This document shows, in pieces, positions 1 to 7,998 of a DNA stretch of 51,444 nt. The position numbers and the translations under genes are program-made. The notes beneath the pieces were generated by a model, which worked only from the letters and a program-made list of their open reading frames with translations, was not told where the DNA came from and did not search any database. Positions within the stretch are counted from its first letter, which is position 1, and each line of letters opens with the position of its first letter. Origin of the DNA: a virus. The DNA lies in the IMG/VR virus record IMGVR_UViG_3300036770_003993, positions 1-51,444 of that record. One strand, 5' to 3'.

Positions 1-630
1 GCCGCAAAGGAATTTTTATATTTTGTTGAGATTGATGTTGTAATATCCGACATTTATTTAATGGGGTCATTGGTTAATTACAATTGGTCTGAGTATTCTG
101 ATTTTGATTTACATTTAATTGCCGATTTCACACAATACCCTGACGACCAAGTCAAACTTTATGAAGAATTATTCGACCTTAAAAAAACATTGTTCAATCT
201 TAAACACGATATTAAAATAAAAGGGTTTGACGTTGAGCTTTATCTACAAGATGAAAATTCAGAAGCATTTAGTGATGGTGTCTATTCATTACTACACGAT
301 GAATTTGTATCTAAACCAAATAAAGGTAATACAAAAATTGACAAGAAATTAATCCAATCCAAATCAGAACAGTGGATGAGAATTATCGATGAGTGTATTG
401 ATATGGCGGAAAACGAAGAACTCGAGGAGTCACAAGAAATTCTTAAAAAGTGTTACAAAAAAATTAAAAAATATAGACAATCAGGTTTAGAAACCGGAGG
501 AGAGTTTTCAATTGAAAATTTGGTTTTTAAATATCTACGAAGAAATGGGTATATCGGAAAGTTATTAGAAATGAGAGATAAGTTATTAGATAAAAACTTA
601 TCACTACAAGAAATCAATATTAATTTTTAA
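1..630 (+). CDS. Nucleotidyltransferase-fold protein, 5' end outside window
   Basis: The reading frame is open from base 1, so the gene starts upstream; the ATG at base 61 is probably internal. The codons before it encode a hydrophobic strand (FLYFVEIDVVISDIYL) leading straight into the signature. That signature is a Gly-Ser followed about ten residues later by Ser-Asp-x-Asp-x-His (GSLVNYNWSEYSDFDLHL), matching the hG[GS]...DhDh motif of the polymerase-beta-type nucleotidyltransferase superfamily. The two Asp would bind metal. The C-terminal half is charged and helical. Proteins of this kind occur in large phages as uncharacterised nucleotidyltransferases; the substrate is unknown. It could also be an RNA- or protein-modifying enzyme or a toxin-like NTase. 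The fold call is fairly safe, the function is not. Confidence 0.7.
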   Translation, partial: AAKEFLYFVEIDVVISDIYLMGSLVNYNWSEYSDFDLHLIADFTQYPDDQVKLYEELFDLKKTLFNLKHDIKIKGFDVELYLQDENSEAFSDGVYSLLHDEFVSKPNKGNTKIDKKLIQSKSEQWMRIIDECIDMAENEELEESQEILKKCYKKIKKYRQSGLETGGEFSIENLVFKYLRRNGYIGKLLEMRDKLLDKNLSLQEININF

Positions 631-648
631 AATATTGAAATAACGATA

Positions 649-656
649 TATTTATA
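649..656 (+). promoter_or_regulatory. Putative late promoter box TATTTATA
   Basis: Exact TATTTATA, 13 bp before the ATG at 670. It belongs to a set of at least 13 such boxes placed just before genes on either strand in the gene's own direction. Confidence 0.55.
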
Positions 657-669
657 AAGAAAAAATATT

Positions 670-852
670 ATGGCAGTATTATCTTCGGGAACCTATACTT
701 ATGTTGTTATAAATACATCATCTGGGGATTGTGGAACTTGTACATCTACATTACAACCACATCCAATATATAGTGATATTACAAATTCAGCAAATACTGT
801 CGTACAATTAAACGCTGTAACCCTTGGGGGATTTAACGGATTAAATAATTAA
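670..852 (+). CDS. Small protein of unknown function, 60 aa
   Basis: I do not recognise this protein. It is 60 residues long, rich in Ser, Thr, Asn and beta-branched residues, with one CxxC pair (GDCGTC) near residue 20 and a glycine/asparagine-rich tail. The composition suggests a small beta-structured virion accessory protein rather than an enzyme. It starts 13 bp after a TATTTATA box and ends 14 bp before the next gene, so it looks like the first gene of the rightward structural operon. There is no signal peptide or membrane segment. Expression is supported by the promoter and spacing; function is open. Confidence 0.6.
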   Translation: MAVLSSGTYTYVVINTSSGDCGTCTSTLQPHPIYSDITNSANTVVQLNAVTLGGFNGLNN

Positions 853-866
853 AACAATTTATAAAA

Positions 867-2120
867 ATGAGTGGATTAAGACCAATAGGAAGTGAAAAAT
901 TACAAGGTGATGACAAAATCAAAAGAATTTTGGAAATTGCTCACTATAAAGAAGTAACACCTAACCCTGTAAACGAAACTGTTAAAACAGACTATGTAAC
1001 TAAATTGGCTGACGGTAATGTTTATGTTATCGACAAAGAAAAAATGGGTTACATCATTAAAAAACAAATTAGTGAAGGTGTTAATGAGTACACTAGTCCT
1101 ATGAAGAATAGAAAGTACTTTAATTCTTATGCTGATGCTATGAAGTCTTTGAACTTAATGGCGAAAGACATTAACCAATTGGCAGGTGTTGAGGAAGGTA
1201 TTTCTTTATTTACAGAACAAAAAAAATACTTCTTAAAAACACCAAAACCCGCAGCACCTCCTGTTGAAGATACCCCACCTGTTGAGGACGCTGCTCCATC
1301 AACAGATATGCCTGAACCTCCTATGGATGTTACACCAGAGATTGATGCTCCATTGGAGCCAGATACTGACATGCCAGCTGATGATATGGGTATGGACGAT
1401 ATGGGTGGTGAAGATATGGGTATGGACGATATGGGGGGTGAAGATACTCCTGAAAATCCTGAGGAAAACGACGAAAATATTACATTTAAGACAATTCAAA
1501 AACTTACAGGTAAGTTAGGTCAAAAAATTAGAGCAATGGAAGATGCAGGTCAAGAAATCTCATCCAAAGATGCCAAGTATGTTATTAATTCTATCTTATC
1601 AGCATTAGAAGACAATTTAGACGAAGATGATAAATTGGATATTGTTTCAAAATTAGAAGGTGAAGAAGAAGGTGGTGGTGAAGATATGGACATGGGTGAC
1701 GAAATGGGTAGTGAAGATATGGGTATGGACGACGAAATACCATCTGAGGACGAGACTTCAATGGAAGAACCAACTGAGGGAGAAATGACTGAAAAATTCT
1801 TGTCATCTGCAATGAGTAGAGTGTTCAATGAATCAAAAGTTGATAAAGTATTGTCAAAATATTTTACAATAACTGAAAATGAAAAGAAATTTATTGAAAA
1901 CAAAAAGAAAGTTAAAAAAACTATTGTTGAAAATAAGAAAAAAAATGATTTAAAAGAAATCATTAGATTATCTGAAAGTTTAAAACAAAAAAAAGTTGCT
2001 GAAAAGGTGATTAATAGTTTTCCAGAGGTTACCTTTGTTGGAAAAACAAATAAAGGTAATTTGGTATTTGAAAGTAAAAGTAAGCAATTGAAAGTTTCTC
2101 CTAATGGACAGATACTATGA
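867..2120 (+). CDS. Acidic virion-type protein with DMG repeats
   Basis: This 417-aa protein has three parts. Residues 1-115 are a mixed, probably folded N-terminal region. About residues 118-200 are a Pro/Glu/Asp linker that ends in Asp-Met-Gly repeats. A charged, mostly helical C-terminal half follows, with a Lys-rich coiled-coil stretch near residues 335-370 and a short beta-like end. A second acidic block rich in Glu, Asp, Gly and Met lies around residues 265-310. Low-complexity acidic proteins of this type occur among prohead core and internal head proteins of large T4-like phages, but I see no diagnostic domain. An AATTTATA sequence, one mismatch from the promoter box, lies 3 bp before the ATG. 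The stop overlaps the next start. Confidence 0.7.
   Translation: MSGLRPIGSEKLQGDDKIKRILEIAHYKEVTPNPVNETVKTDYVTKLADGNVYVIDKEKMGYIIKKQISEGVNEYTSPMKNRKYFNSYADAMKSLNLMAKDINQLAGVEEGISLFTEQKKYFLKTPKPAAPPVEDTPPVEDAAPSTDMPEPPMDVTPEIDAPLEPDTDMPADDMGMDDMGGEDMGMDDMGGEDTPENPEENDENITFKTIQKLTGKLGQKIRAMEDAGQEISSKDAKYVINSILSALEDNLDEDDKLDIVSKLEGEEEGGGEDMDMGDEMGSEDMGMDDEIPSEDETSMEEPTEGEMTEKFLSSAMSRVFNESKVDKVLSKYFTITENEKKFIENKKKVKKTIVENKKKNDLKEIIRLSESLKQKKVAEKVINSFPEVTFVGKTNKGNLVFESKSKQLKVSPNGQIL
1383..1442 (+). repeat. Two tandem 30-bp repeats encoding a DMGMDDMGGE decapeptide
   Basis: Two consecutive in-frame 30-bp units differ at one base (ggt versus ggg). They encode the acidic Asp-Met-Gly segment of the surrounding protein. 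Similar DMG blocks recur near base 1690 and in the scaffold gene near base 12430. Confidence 0.8.
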
Positions 2121-2503
2121 GTTATTTAGTGTTTGTTAATGGGTTAGGGGCGAATTATAAAGGGAATAAAACTTATGAGTTTGTATTCTCAAAAACGGAT
2201 GATGTGTGGGGAGATGATTGGGATACAAATCCCGCAAACGGAAACCCAACAACACCAGATATAAATGAAATTGAAAAGGTCGGAGTATTGAACAGAGAGG
2301 GTATTGAAATGGAACTCGTTCAGAACTCTGATTTTTTTTGTATGAAGGATGCGGTAGATAGAGTTGTGGCGTTGGCGTGGGAAGAAGATAAGGATATTGA
2401 AAACAGATTGGTATTCCATTACGGAATGACAGAACAAGAGGTGAAAGATAAATTGTACGAAAAAGACATAATTTTAGAGTTTTATAAAGAATTTGAAATA
2501 TGA
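2117..2503 (+). CDS. Conserved-looking acidic phage protein, unknown function
   Basis: A 128-residue acidic protein. It starts with a beta-rich segment (SYLVFVNGLGANYKG), then has a Trp/Asp/Pro-rich loop (DVWGDDWDTNPANG) around residues 38-50, then a helical C-terminal half. I recall a comparable Trp-Asp loop in uncharacterised proteins of other T4-like phages, but I cannot name a family. It overlaps the preceding gene by 4 bp (ATGA) and the following gene by 4 bp, which indicates translational coupling and co-expression with putative virion proteins. There is no transmembrane segment, signal peptide or catalytic motif. Confidence 0.65.
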   Translation: MSYLVFVNGLGANYKGNKTYEFVFSKTDDVWGDDWDTNPANGNPTTPDINEIEKVGVLNREGIEMELVQNSDFFCMKDAVDRVVALAWEEDKDIENRLVFHYGMTEQEVKDKLYEKDIILEFYKEFEI

Positions 2504-3336
2504 AAAAACATAGTCAAAAAATTAACGACATTTTGAAATTGGGTTTTAGTAAAAGAACCCTTTCTGTTATGACAGAATCCCAAATCAGTGCATTACATAA
2601 CAGATTAGTTGAATCGAAAAAAGAAACTAAGGAAGAGGTTAAGCCGGTTCAAAAAACTTCATTTGAAATATCAGGTGACGGTTCAGGTACTTTACCACCA
2701 AATCCTAAGGGATATCAGGTAAGTACAAAGGCAGGTAAAACTGTTGCAACTCCTATGGAAGAAAACAAAACTAAAAAAAGTAAAACAGAAAAAAACCCAT
2801 GGGCTATCTGTACATCTAGTTTATCTGATGAATTTGGAACTTCTGAAAGAAGTGATTGGTCAAAAAAACAAATGAATAAGTATGAGAGATGTGTTAAGGG
2901 AGTTAAAAAAACAATTGATGAAGGTAGAAACCCATACGAGTTTTTAATTGAACAAAAAATGGGGGAGATTGTTGAAAGGCATTTGGCTCCGAAGATTTCA
3001 AAGGCAGATTTGTTAGAAGCAGTTAGAAACAAAATGATTTCAGAACAACCTGCTCCTACCACAAAACCAAAACCAGGTACAAAACCATCTCCAACCACTG
3101 ACCCAAACTTTGACCCATTTATTAGTCCCGACCCAGATGACCAACCTGAAGCAAACTCACCTGAACCAACTACAAAACCAAAACCTGGTACAAAACCTGC
3201 ACCGACAACAAACCCTGACTTCGACCCATTTATTAGTCCTGACCCAGATGACCAACCTGAGGCAAAAGGATTGGATAGTTTCATGAATAAAGTAAAATTG
3301 ATGGGACTTATTAAGAAACATACAAAAAGAAAGTAA
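2500..3336 (+). CDS. Pro/Thr-repeat protein, putative internal head protein
   Basis: A 278-residue protein with an N-terminal helical region that ends in the tripeptide Leu-Val-Glu at residues 36-38, a possible prohead-protease site. A Lys-rich middle follows with two Cys (WAICTSSL and YERCVKG). The C-terminal region has two near-identical 37-residue Pro/Thr/Asp units (PTTKPKPGTKP, then FDPFISPDPDDQPE), and the end is basic. I recognise no enzyme domain. It is coupled to the preceding gene by an ATGA overlap and lies 1 bp from the next. The context is a structural operon upstream of terminase, so an internal head or decoration role is plausible but unproven. Confidence 0.6.
   Translation: MKKHSQKINDILKLGFSKRTLSVMTESQISALHNRLVESKKETKEEVKPVQKTSFEISGDGSGTLPPNPKGYQVSTKAGKTVATPMEENKTKKSKTEKNPWAICTSSLSDEFGTSERSDWSKKQMNKYERCVKGVKKTIDEGRNPYEFLIEQKMGEIVERHLAPKISKADLLEAVRNKMISEQPAPTTKPKPGTKPSPTTDPNFDPFISPDPDDQPEANSPEPTTKPKPGTKPAPTTNPDFDPFISPDPDDQPEAKGLDSFMNKVKLMGLIKKHTKRK
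3055..3264 (+). repeat. Two copies of a 111-bp in-frame repeat
   Basis: The unit starting with Pro-Thr-Thr-Lys-Pro-Lys-Pro-Gly begins at 3055 and again at 3166. The copies differ at scattered positions, many of them silent, so the duplication is not recent. Each encodes an extended Pro-rich arm followed by FDPFISPDPDDQPEA. Confidence 0.8.
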
Positions 3337-3337
3337 T

Positions 3338-4897
3338 ATGAGATTGAATAATAAAAAAGTTGTAGAAAATCATTTAATTAATAAAGTATTAAATTTATTA
3401 AATGAGGCACCACCCATGTCTTTTGGACCTGAGGTTGGAGGAGCAAGACCAAGTAGTTCATTAAAGGGAAAAATTGAAAGAGGCGAATTGCCTTTAAGTA
3501 AATTTGGTTTGACTCAACCACAAGTAGATTTCTTTACATCTCAAGCGTTTAAAGATTCGATTGTTAGTTTAGAAAAATTATTGGATGATTATTCAGGTAT
3601 TGATAGAAGATTAACACTTGCAAACCAATCATTAAAAACTGACGCACAAACTGCGTTTATGAGATTATATAGTTTAGTTTCTGAATTATTAGGTGAGTTA
3701 GTTAGATTACAAAGTAGAAACGCAAAGGCATTAGAAGAAATTGCTAGTGAGTCTGTTGAAAAGGCAATGGGTATTGACAGAGAGTTTTTCAGTCAAAAAC
3801 TTCAATTAGATGGAAAATTTACAACATCGATGTTAAATAAATTGAAGGGAATGAAAAACAGAATTGAAAATATTTCTGATGAAGAAATAATGGAAAAGTT
3901 TTCAGACATCGATGAACAGAAAAAAGAACAATTAGAGCAATTAAAACAAGAATTTGAAAGTGAAGGAATGGAGTTTGACGAAGAAAAGGCGTCAGAAGCA
4001 ATCAGTTCAAATTTCCAAGCATCCCCTGAAACAATAGAAAAAGCGAAAAAAGAATTCTCTGATGAAGTATCTAGAAGAATGATTGTTAATATGTTCAGAA
4101 GAGGTATGGCTCTTTATTACGCAAAGGCTTACGATATATGTAAAGACCAAATAATGGAATTACCTGATGGTGAAAAAATTATACAATTATCAAATGTAAT
4201 CCAACCAATTATGTTACACCTATATTGGTTATTCCCCGATATTGGTGATGTTGGTTCATCTGGTGGTGGACAGATAGGTCAAATTGAAGTAGTTCCACCA
4301 AAAGGTAATCAAGGTGGTGGAAATGATGAAGAGGGTGAAGAAGAAGATGAGGACGAAACTCCACAACAAAGACAACAACCTCAACAACAAGAAACCCCAA
4401 AACCCTCTGCGTCAGGTCCTTTTATAATTAGAGCAAGAGCAATGACTTTACCACTTTTGGTCCACGAATTGGTTAAGGGTGTGGTTATGTTCTTTACATC
4501 TGCGGGTGGTGAAAATTCTGAAAAAGGAAGAATTGCAAAAAAACAAGCAAGTTCATTAGAAATTGAGGCATATGATTTAGTATATAGTGAAAAATTCTAT
4601 AAGGAATTTTACAAAGTGTTTAATCAACTAGTTCCTGACGCACAAGAACAAAGAGATTTAACTCCATTTATGTTAAAATTCTTATCAGAAGAAAAATATG
4701 ATACTCTTGTAGAACTTGCAAAATCTTTATTCACATTAGGTTTGGAAAATCCTGAATTTGCGGAAGATTATATTACTGATTTGGTTGACAGGTCAAGAAA
4801 ACTACAAAATAAGATGGGGCAAAATCCATCCTATGCTAAAAAGAAATTATACGGACAGACAGGTGACGATGACTACCTATCGAGTTTAGGACTTTAA
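3338..4897 (+). CDS. Large coiled-coil protein upstream of terminase
   Basis: A 519-residue protein of unknown family. The N-terminal helix ends Leu-Leu-Asn-Glu-Ala at residues 20-24 and contains an (I/L)xE tripeptide like T4 prohead-protease sites. Residues 60-280 are mostly charged helix with coiled-coil character. Around residues 310-350 is a Gly/Glu/Gln-rich linker, followed by a helical C-terminal domain. It occupies the place next to the large terminase where T4 has the small terminase gp16, but it is about three times longer than gp16, and I see no sequence reason to call it that. It is followed by a terminator-like hairpin. A virion or packaging-associated role is inferred from context only. 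Confidence 0.65.
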   Translation: MRLNNKKVVENHLINKVLNLLNEAPPMSFGPEVGGARPSSSLKGKIERGELPLSKFGLTQPQVDFFTSQAFKDSIVSLEKLLDDYSGIDRRLTLANQSLKTDAQTAFMRLYSLVSELLGELVRLQSRNAKALEEIASESVEKAMGIDREFFSQKLQLDGKFTTSMLNKLKGMKNRIENISDEEIMEKFSDIDEQKKEQLEQLKQEFESEGMEFDEEKASEAISSNFQASPETIEKAKKEFSDEVSRRMIVNMFRRGMALYYAKAYDICKDQIMELPDGEKIIQLSNVIQPIMLHLYWLFPDIGDVGSSGGGQIGQIEVVPPKGNQGGGNDEEGEEEDEDETPQQRQQPQQQETPKPSASGPFIIRARAMTLPLLVHELVKGVVMFFTSAGGENSEKGRIAKKQASSLEIEAYDLVYSEKFYKEFYKVFNQLVPDAQEQRDLTPFMLKFLSEEKYDTLVELAKSLFTLGLENPEFAEDYITDLVDRSRKLQNKMGQNPSYAKKKLYGQTGDDDYLSSLGL

Positions 4898-4901
4898 GTT
4901 T

Positions 4902-4925
4902 AAACCCCTCACAATTGAGGGGTTT
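4902..4925 (+). terminator. Terminator-like hairpin
   Basis: A 10-bp perfect stem (AAACCCCTCA / TGAGGGGTTT) with a CAAT loop lies 4 bp after the preceding stop codon. The T-tract downstream is weak (attattt), so termination may be partial. A promoter box starts 12 bp further on. Confidence 0.7.
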
Positions 4926-4937
4926 ATTATTTCCAAG

Positions 4938-4945
4938 TATTTATA
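4938..4945 (+). promoter_or_regulatory. Putative late promoter box TATTTATA
   Basis: Exact TATTTATA only 6 bp before the terminase ATG. If transcription starts a few bases after the box, the mRNA is nearly leaderless. Confidence 0.6.
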
Positions 4946-4951
4946 GGATAT

Positions 4952-6703
4952 ATGAGTTTAACAAAAGAACAAGTTTTAATAGAGTATGGTAAGTGCATGA
5001 AATCAACAGAATATGCACTTAAAACTTATTTACAGACTTATGACAATACAGTATCAAAGTATGTTCCATTAGAATTATTTCCTGACCAAGTTTCATTATT
5101 GGAGGATTATGAGAACTATAATGAAAATATTGCATTGAAATATCGTCAGGCGGGTGTATCAACAGTTACCGCGGCTTGGACATCAAAAAGATTAGTTTTT
5201 GCAAGAAAAACCAAACCTGAAAAGATTTTGATTATTGCAAACAAATTGGATACTGCGGTTGAAATGGCAAATAAAATCAGAGGTTTTACTGAACAATGGC
5301 CAAAATGGGTTGGTGTTACATTCTCTTCTGAAAAGAACTCACAGAGACACTTCAAATTAACAAATGGATGTGAGGTAAAGGCTGTTGCAACATCAAAGGA
5401 TGCTCTTCGTGGTTATACTCCTACAATACTTGTATTTGACGAGGCGGCTTATATTGAAGCCGACGGAGACTTTTGGGCGGCTTGTATGGCGTCCTTATCA
5501 ACAGGAGGTAAGGTAATTGTGGTATCCACTCCAAATGGGTATGACCCAATCTATTATGAAATTTACGACCAAGCATTAAAGAACATGAACGAGTTTAAAA
5601 TCTCGGAAATGGTTTGGTTTAAAGACCCAAGATATACAAAGGATTTTTCATTAATAAAGGTTAACGACATCATTCATTACTACTTAAATAGGGATGAGTA
5701 TAGTGATGTTGAAACAATTGATTACCAAGACATACCTCCAAGAGAAAGGAATTATGATGATATTAAAGCGTTAATCTCTAATGGGTATAAACCTCACTCT
5801 TCTTGGTATGAGTCGATGGTTAAAAAACTTAAATACGACAGGAGAAAGGTTAATCAGGAGTTGGAATGTGCGTTTTTGGGTTCAGGGGATAATGTATTTG
5901 ATAATAACACATTAGACAATATACGAGTAAATGGTGTTAAAGAACCTCAGAATAAATTTATGGGGGGTTCATTGTGGATTTGGAAAGAACCTGAAATAGG
6001 TCATAAGTATGTGATGGGTGTCGATGTAAGTAGAGGTGATAGCGAAGACTTTTCAACATTCCAAATTGTTGATTTTGATACAAGAGAGCAAGTCGCCGAA
6101 TATATTGGAAAAATCCCACCTGATACACTTGCCGAAATTTGTTATAAGTGGGGAAATATGTATTCCGCGTTTATTGTTATTGATATTACTGGTGGTATGG
6201 GTGTGACAACATCAAGAAAATTACAAGAATTGGGATACCGTAATCTTTATGTCGATGGAGTTGATTATCAGAACAAATGGAAATACGATGCAAAGGCGAT
6301 GGATAAGATTCCTGGTCTAAACTTTAACGCCAAAAGAGTACAGATTATTGCAACATTTGAAGAATATTTGAGACACGGATTTAAAGTATATTCTGCACGT
6401 TTACTTAATGAAATGTCGACGTTTGTTTATGTTAATGGAAGACCTGACCACCAGAAAGGTCATCATGACGATTTGATTATGGCAACTGCAATGTGTGTTT
6501 ATGTTGCCGAGTCATCTTTCACATCAATGACAAAGGTTACTGAACATACAAAAGCAATGATTGACTCTTGGCAAATTAACACAAATACCCAACCATCATC
6601 CGCTTATTTTAACCCAGTTATGGGTGAAAATACACAAGTAAGAAATCAACCAACTAAACAAGATTATATGAGCCATTCGTGGTTATTTGGAGGAATGAGA
6701 TAA
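4952..6703 (+). CDS. Terminase large subunit (gp17-like)
   Basis: The ATPase-nuclease motor that packages DNA into the prohead and cuts the concatemer. At 583 residues it is close to T4 gp17 (610). The N-terminal ATPase has a Walker A variant YRQAGVST at residues 64-71 and a Walker B LVFDEA at 160-165, with Glu164 as the catalytic carboxylate. The C-terminal RNase H-like nuclease shows Asp358 (GVDVSRGD), Asp411 (VIDITGG) and the terminal HHDD at 504-507, which together make the metal site. It starts its own transcript after a hairpin and promoter box, and its stop overlaps the next start (TAATG). No small terminase is evident next to it. Identification is secure. Confidence 0.96.
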   Translation: MSLTKEQVLIEYGKCMKSTEYALKTYLQTYDNTVSKYVPLELFPDQVSLLEDYENYNENIALKYRQAGVSTVTAAWTSKRLVFARKTKPEKILIIANKLDTAVEMANKIRGFTEQWPKWVGVTFSSEKNSQRHFKLTNGCEVKAVATSKDALRGYTPTILVFDEAAYIEADGDFWAACMASLSTGGKVIVVSTPNGYDPIYYEIYDQALKNMNEFKISEMVWFKDPRYTKDFSLIKVNDIIHYYLNRDEYSDVETIDYQDIPPRERNYDDIKALISNGYKPHSSWYESMVKKLKYDRRKVNQELECAFLGSGDNVFDNNTLDNIRVNGVKEPQNKFMGGSLWIWKEPEIGHKYVMGVDVSRGDSEDFSTFQIVDFDTREQVAEYIGKIPPDTLAEICYKWGNMYSAFIVIDITGGMGVTTSRKLQELGYRNLYVDGVDYQNKWKYDAKAMDKIPGLNFNAKRVQIIATFEEYLRHGFKVYSARLLNEMSTFVYVNGRPDHQKGHHDDLIMATAMCVYVAESSFTSMTKVTEHTKAMIDSWQINTNTQPSSAYFNPVMGENTQVRNQPTKQDYMSHSWLFGGMR

Positions 6704-7959
6704 TGGGACTAAGTAGTAGAAAAAGAACAAACAGAAGATTTAACGGTACTAAAATGGTGGTTAATAATACGGGAACTGCTTCTACAATTGTACCTAAAAA
6801 TGATTTTTCACAAACAAATCAATACAATCAAATCGCGCCTGATGAAAATAATTTTGTACCATGCACAACAGGACAGGGGTTATATAACTCTGAATTTTCA
6901 TTCAATGGTTCTACATTTATATATTCGGTGTGTGATATTAATAATTTTTACGAAAAAAACAAACTATTAGTATCATTTGGAAATAGTAGTCAAAGATTGT
7001 TAAATGTGGTTAATTCACAAACAGGAGAACTAATCAATAGTCGTGAATTTGATGGGTTCATTACTAATATTTCAAAAATTGGTTTGAATAGACATCTCAT
7101 TAGTGGTAATTTTTCAGGATTTGCAAAAATCATTAATTCAGATTTAACCAACGACAATAGTTTTATTTCACCTTTTAATATTGTAAGTAATAGTAACTCT
7201 GTTTTTTCGGCTCCAACCATTGACGGGAAATTTATAATTGCAGGCACGGCCAGTAACTCTCCATATAAAATATCTGCGTCAAATAGACCAACATATTACC
7301 AACAAATATATCGATTAAATTCTAATGGGACTGTTGATACAACTTATTATACAAATACAACATTTGGACTTGATTCATCAACCCAATTATTCCCATATTC
7401 ATCAACATTAAGGGGAATATTACCTTTAAATGATGGTTCAGTAATATTATGGGGAAATAAAATACAATCTTATAGAAATGTTGTTAGACCTGGAATTTTT
7501 AAATTAAACAATGTTGGGAATGTTGATGAAACATTTGATTGTGAATTAGATTATTTTGATGGGAATAACGTTACTTCAGTCATTAGAAAATCAAATGGTA
7601 ATATTGTATTTTGTGGGAATTTTAGACATTCAACATCATCTAATAGTAATCTGTTAGAGGTTGATTCCAGTGGAAATACTATTAATGATTTAACAATTCC
7701 TGACAATTTAAATGCTCAGTTTTTAGTATTAGATGTTGATGATAAAGTTATTGTGGTAAGTTCAAATTTTAATTCTCCTTATGTGAGATATAATAACGAC
7801 TGGACAATTGATACTACATTTAATACTGAAACAATTAAAAACGGTTCATTTGTTAGTGGGATGTATAAGTCATCTAATGGTGGATACTTTTTATATGGGA
7901 TAATACAGTCAATAAATAATAACCCAATTAATAATTTGGCAAAACTAAAAGGTTGCTAA
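6703..7959 (+). CDS. Delta-60-repeat beta-propeller protein
   Basis: I place the start at 6703, where the ATG overlaps the terminase stop, rather than at an in-frame ATG 24 bp earlier that would run inside terminase; this gives 418 residues. After a basic N-terminus (SSRKRTNRRF), the protein is built of repeats with an Asn-Gly/Asp-Thr-x-(Phe/Tyr) signature: LNSNGTVDTTYY, LNNVGNVDETFD and NNDWTIDTTFN. Each is followed by strands such as GNIVFCGNF or GGYFLYGII. This is the delta-60 repeat pattern found in bacterial beta-propellers. A phage propeller is most likely a virion surface or fibre component that binds glycans or host protein. It lies where T4 has tail sheath and tube genes. Confidence 0.8.
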   Translation: MGLSSRKRTNRRFNGTKMVVNNTGTASTIVPKNDFSQTNQYNQIAPDENNFVPCTTGQGLYNSEFSFNGSTFIYSVCDINNFYEKNKLLVSFGNSSQRLLNVVNSQTGELINSREFDGFITNISKIGLNRHLISGNFSGFAKIINSDLTNDNSFISPFNIVSNSNSVFSAPTIDGKFIIAGTASNSPYKISASNRPTYYQQIYRLNSNGTVDTTYYTNTTFGLDSSTQLFPYSSTLRGILPLNDGSVILWGNKIQSYRNVVRPGIFKLNNVGNVDETFDCELDYFDGNNVTSVIRKSNGNIVFCGNFRHSTSSNSNLLEVDSSGNTINDLTIPDNLNAQFLVLDVDDKVIVVSSNFNSPYVRYNNDWTIDTTFNTETIKNGSFVSGMYKSSNGGYFLYGIIQSINNNPINNLAKLKGC

Positions 7960-7971
7960 ACTATTTCTTAC

Positions 7972-7979
7972 TATTTATT
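7972..7979 (+). promoter_or_regulatory. Putative late promoter box TATTTATT
   Basis: TATTTATT, 19 bp before the portal ATG and 12 bp after the preceding stop. It has the widest spacing of the set. Confidence 0.45.
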
Positions 7980-7998
7980 ATTAGTTATTATTTAAATT

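Noticed and set aside
1550-1963. Minus-strand open frame under the acidic protein
   Set aside because: It is a Ser/Phe-rich mirror of the Glu/Asp/Lys-rich coding strand, with no start signal or promoter. Similar mirror frames at 2715-3284 and 12240-12500 were rejected for the same reason.
3338-4897. Small terminase subunit (gp16)
   Set aside because: The position is right, but the protein is 519 residues with a coiled-coil layout, and no gp16-like feature is visible.
6679-6702. Upstream start for the propeller gene
   Set aside because: It lies inside the terminase coding region; the ATG at 6703 overlaps the stop in the usual TAATG form.
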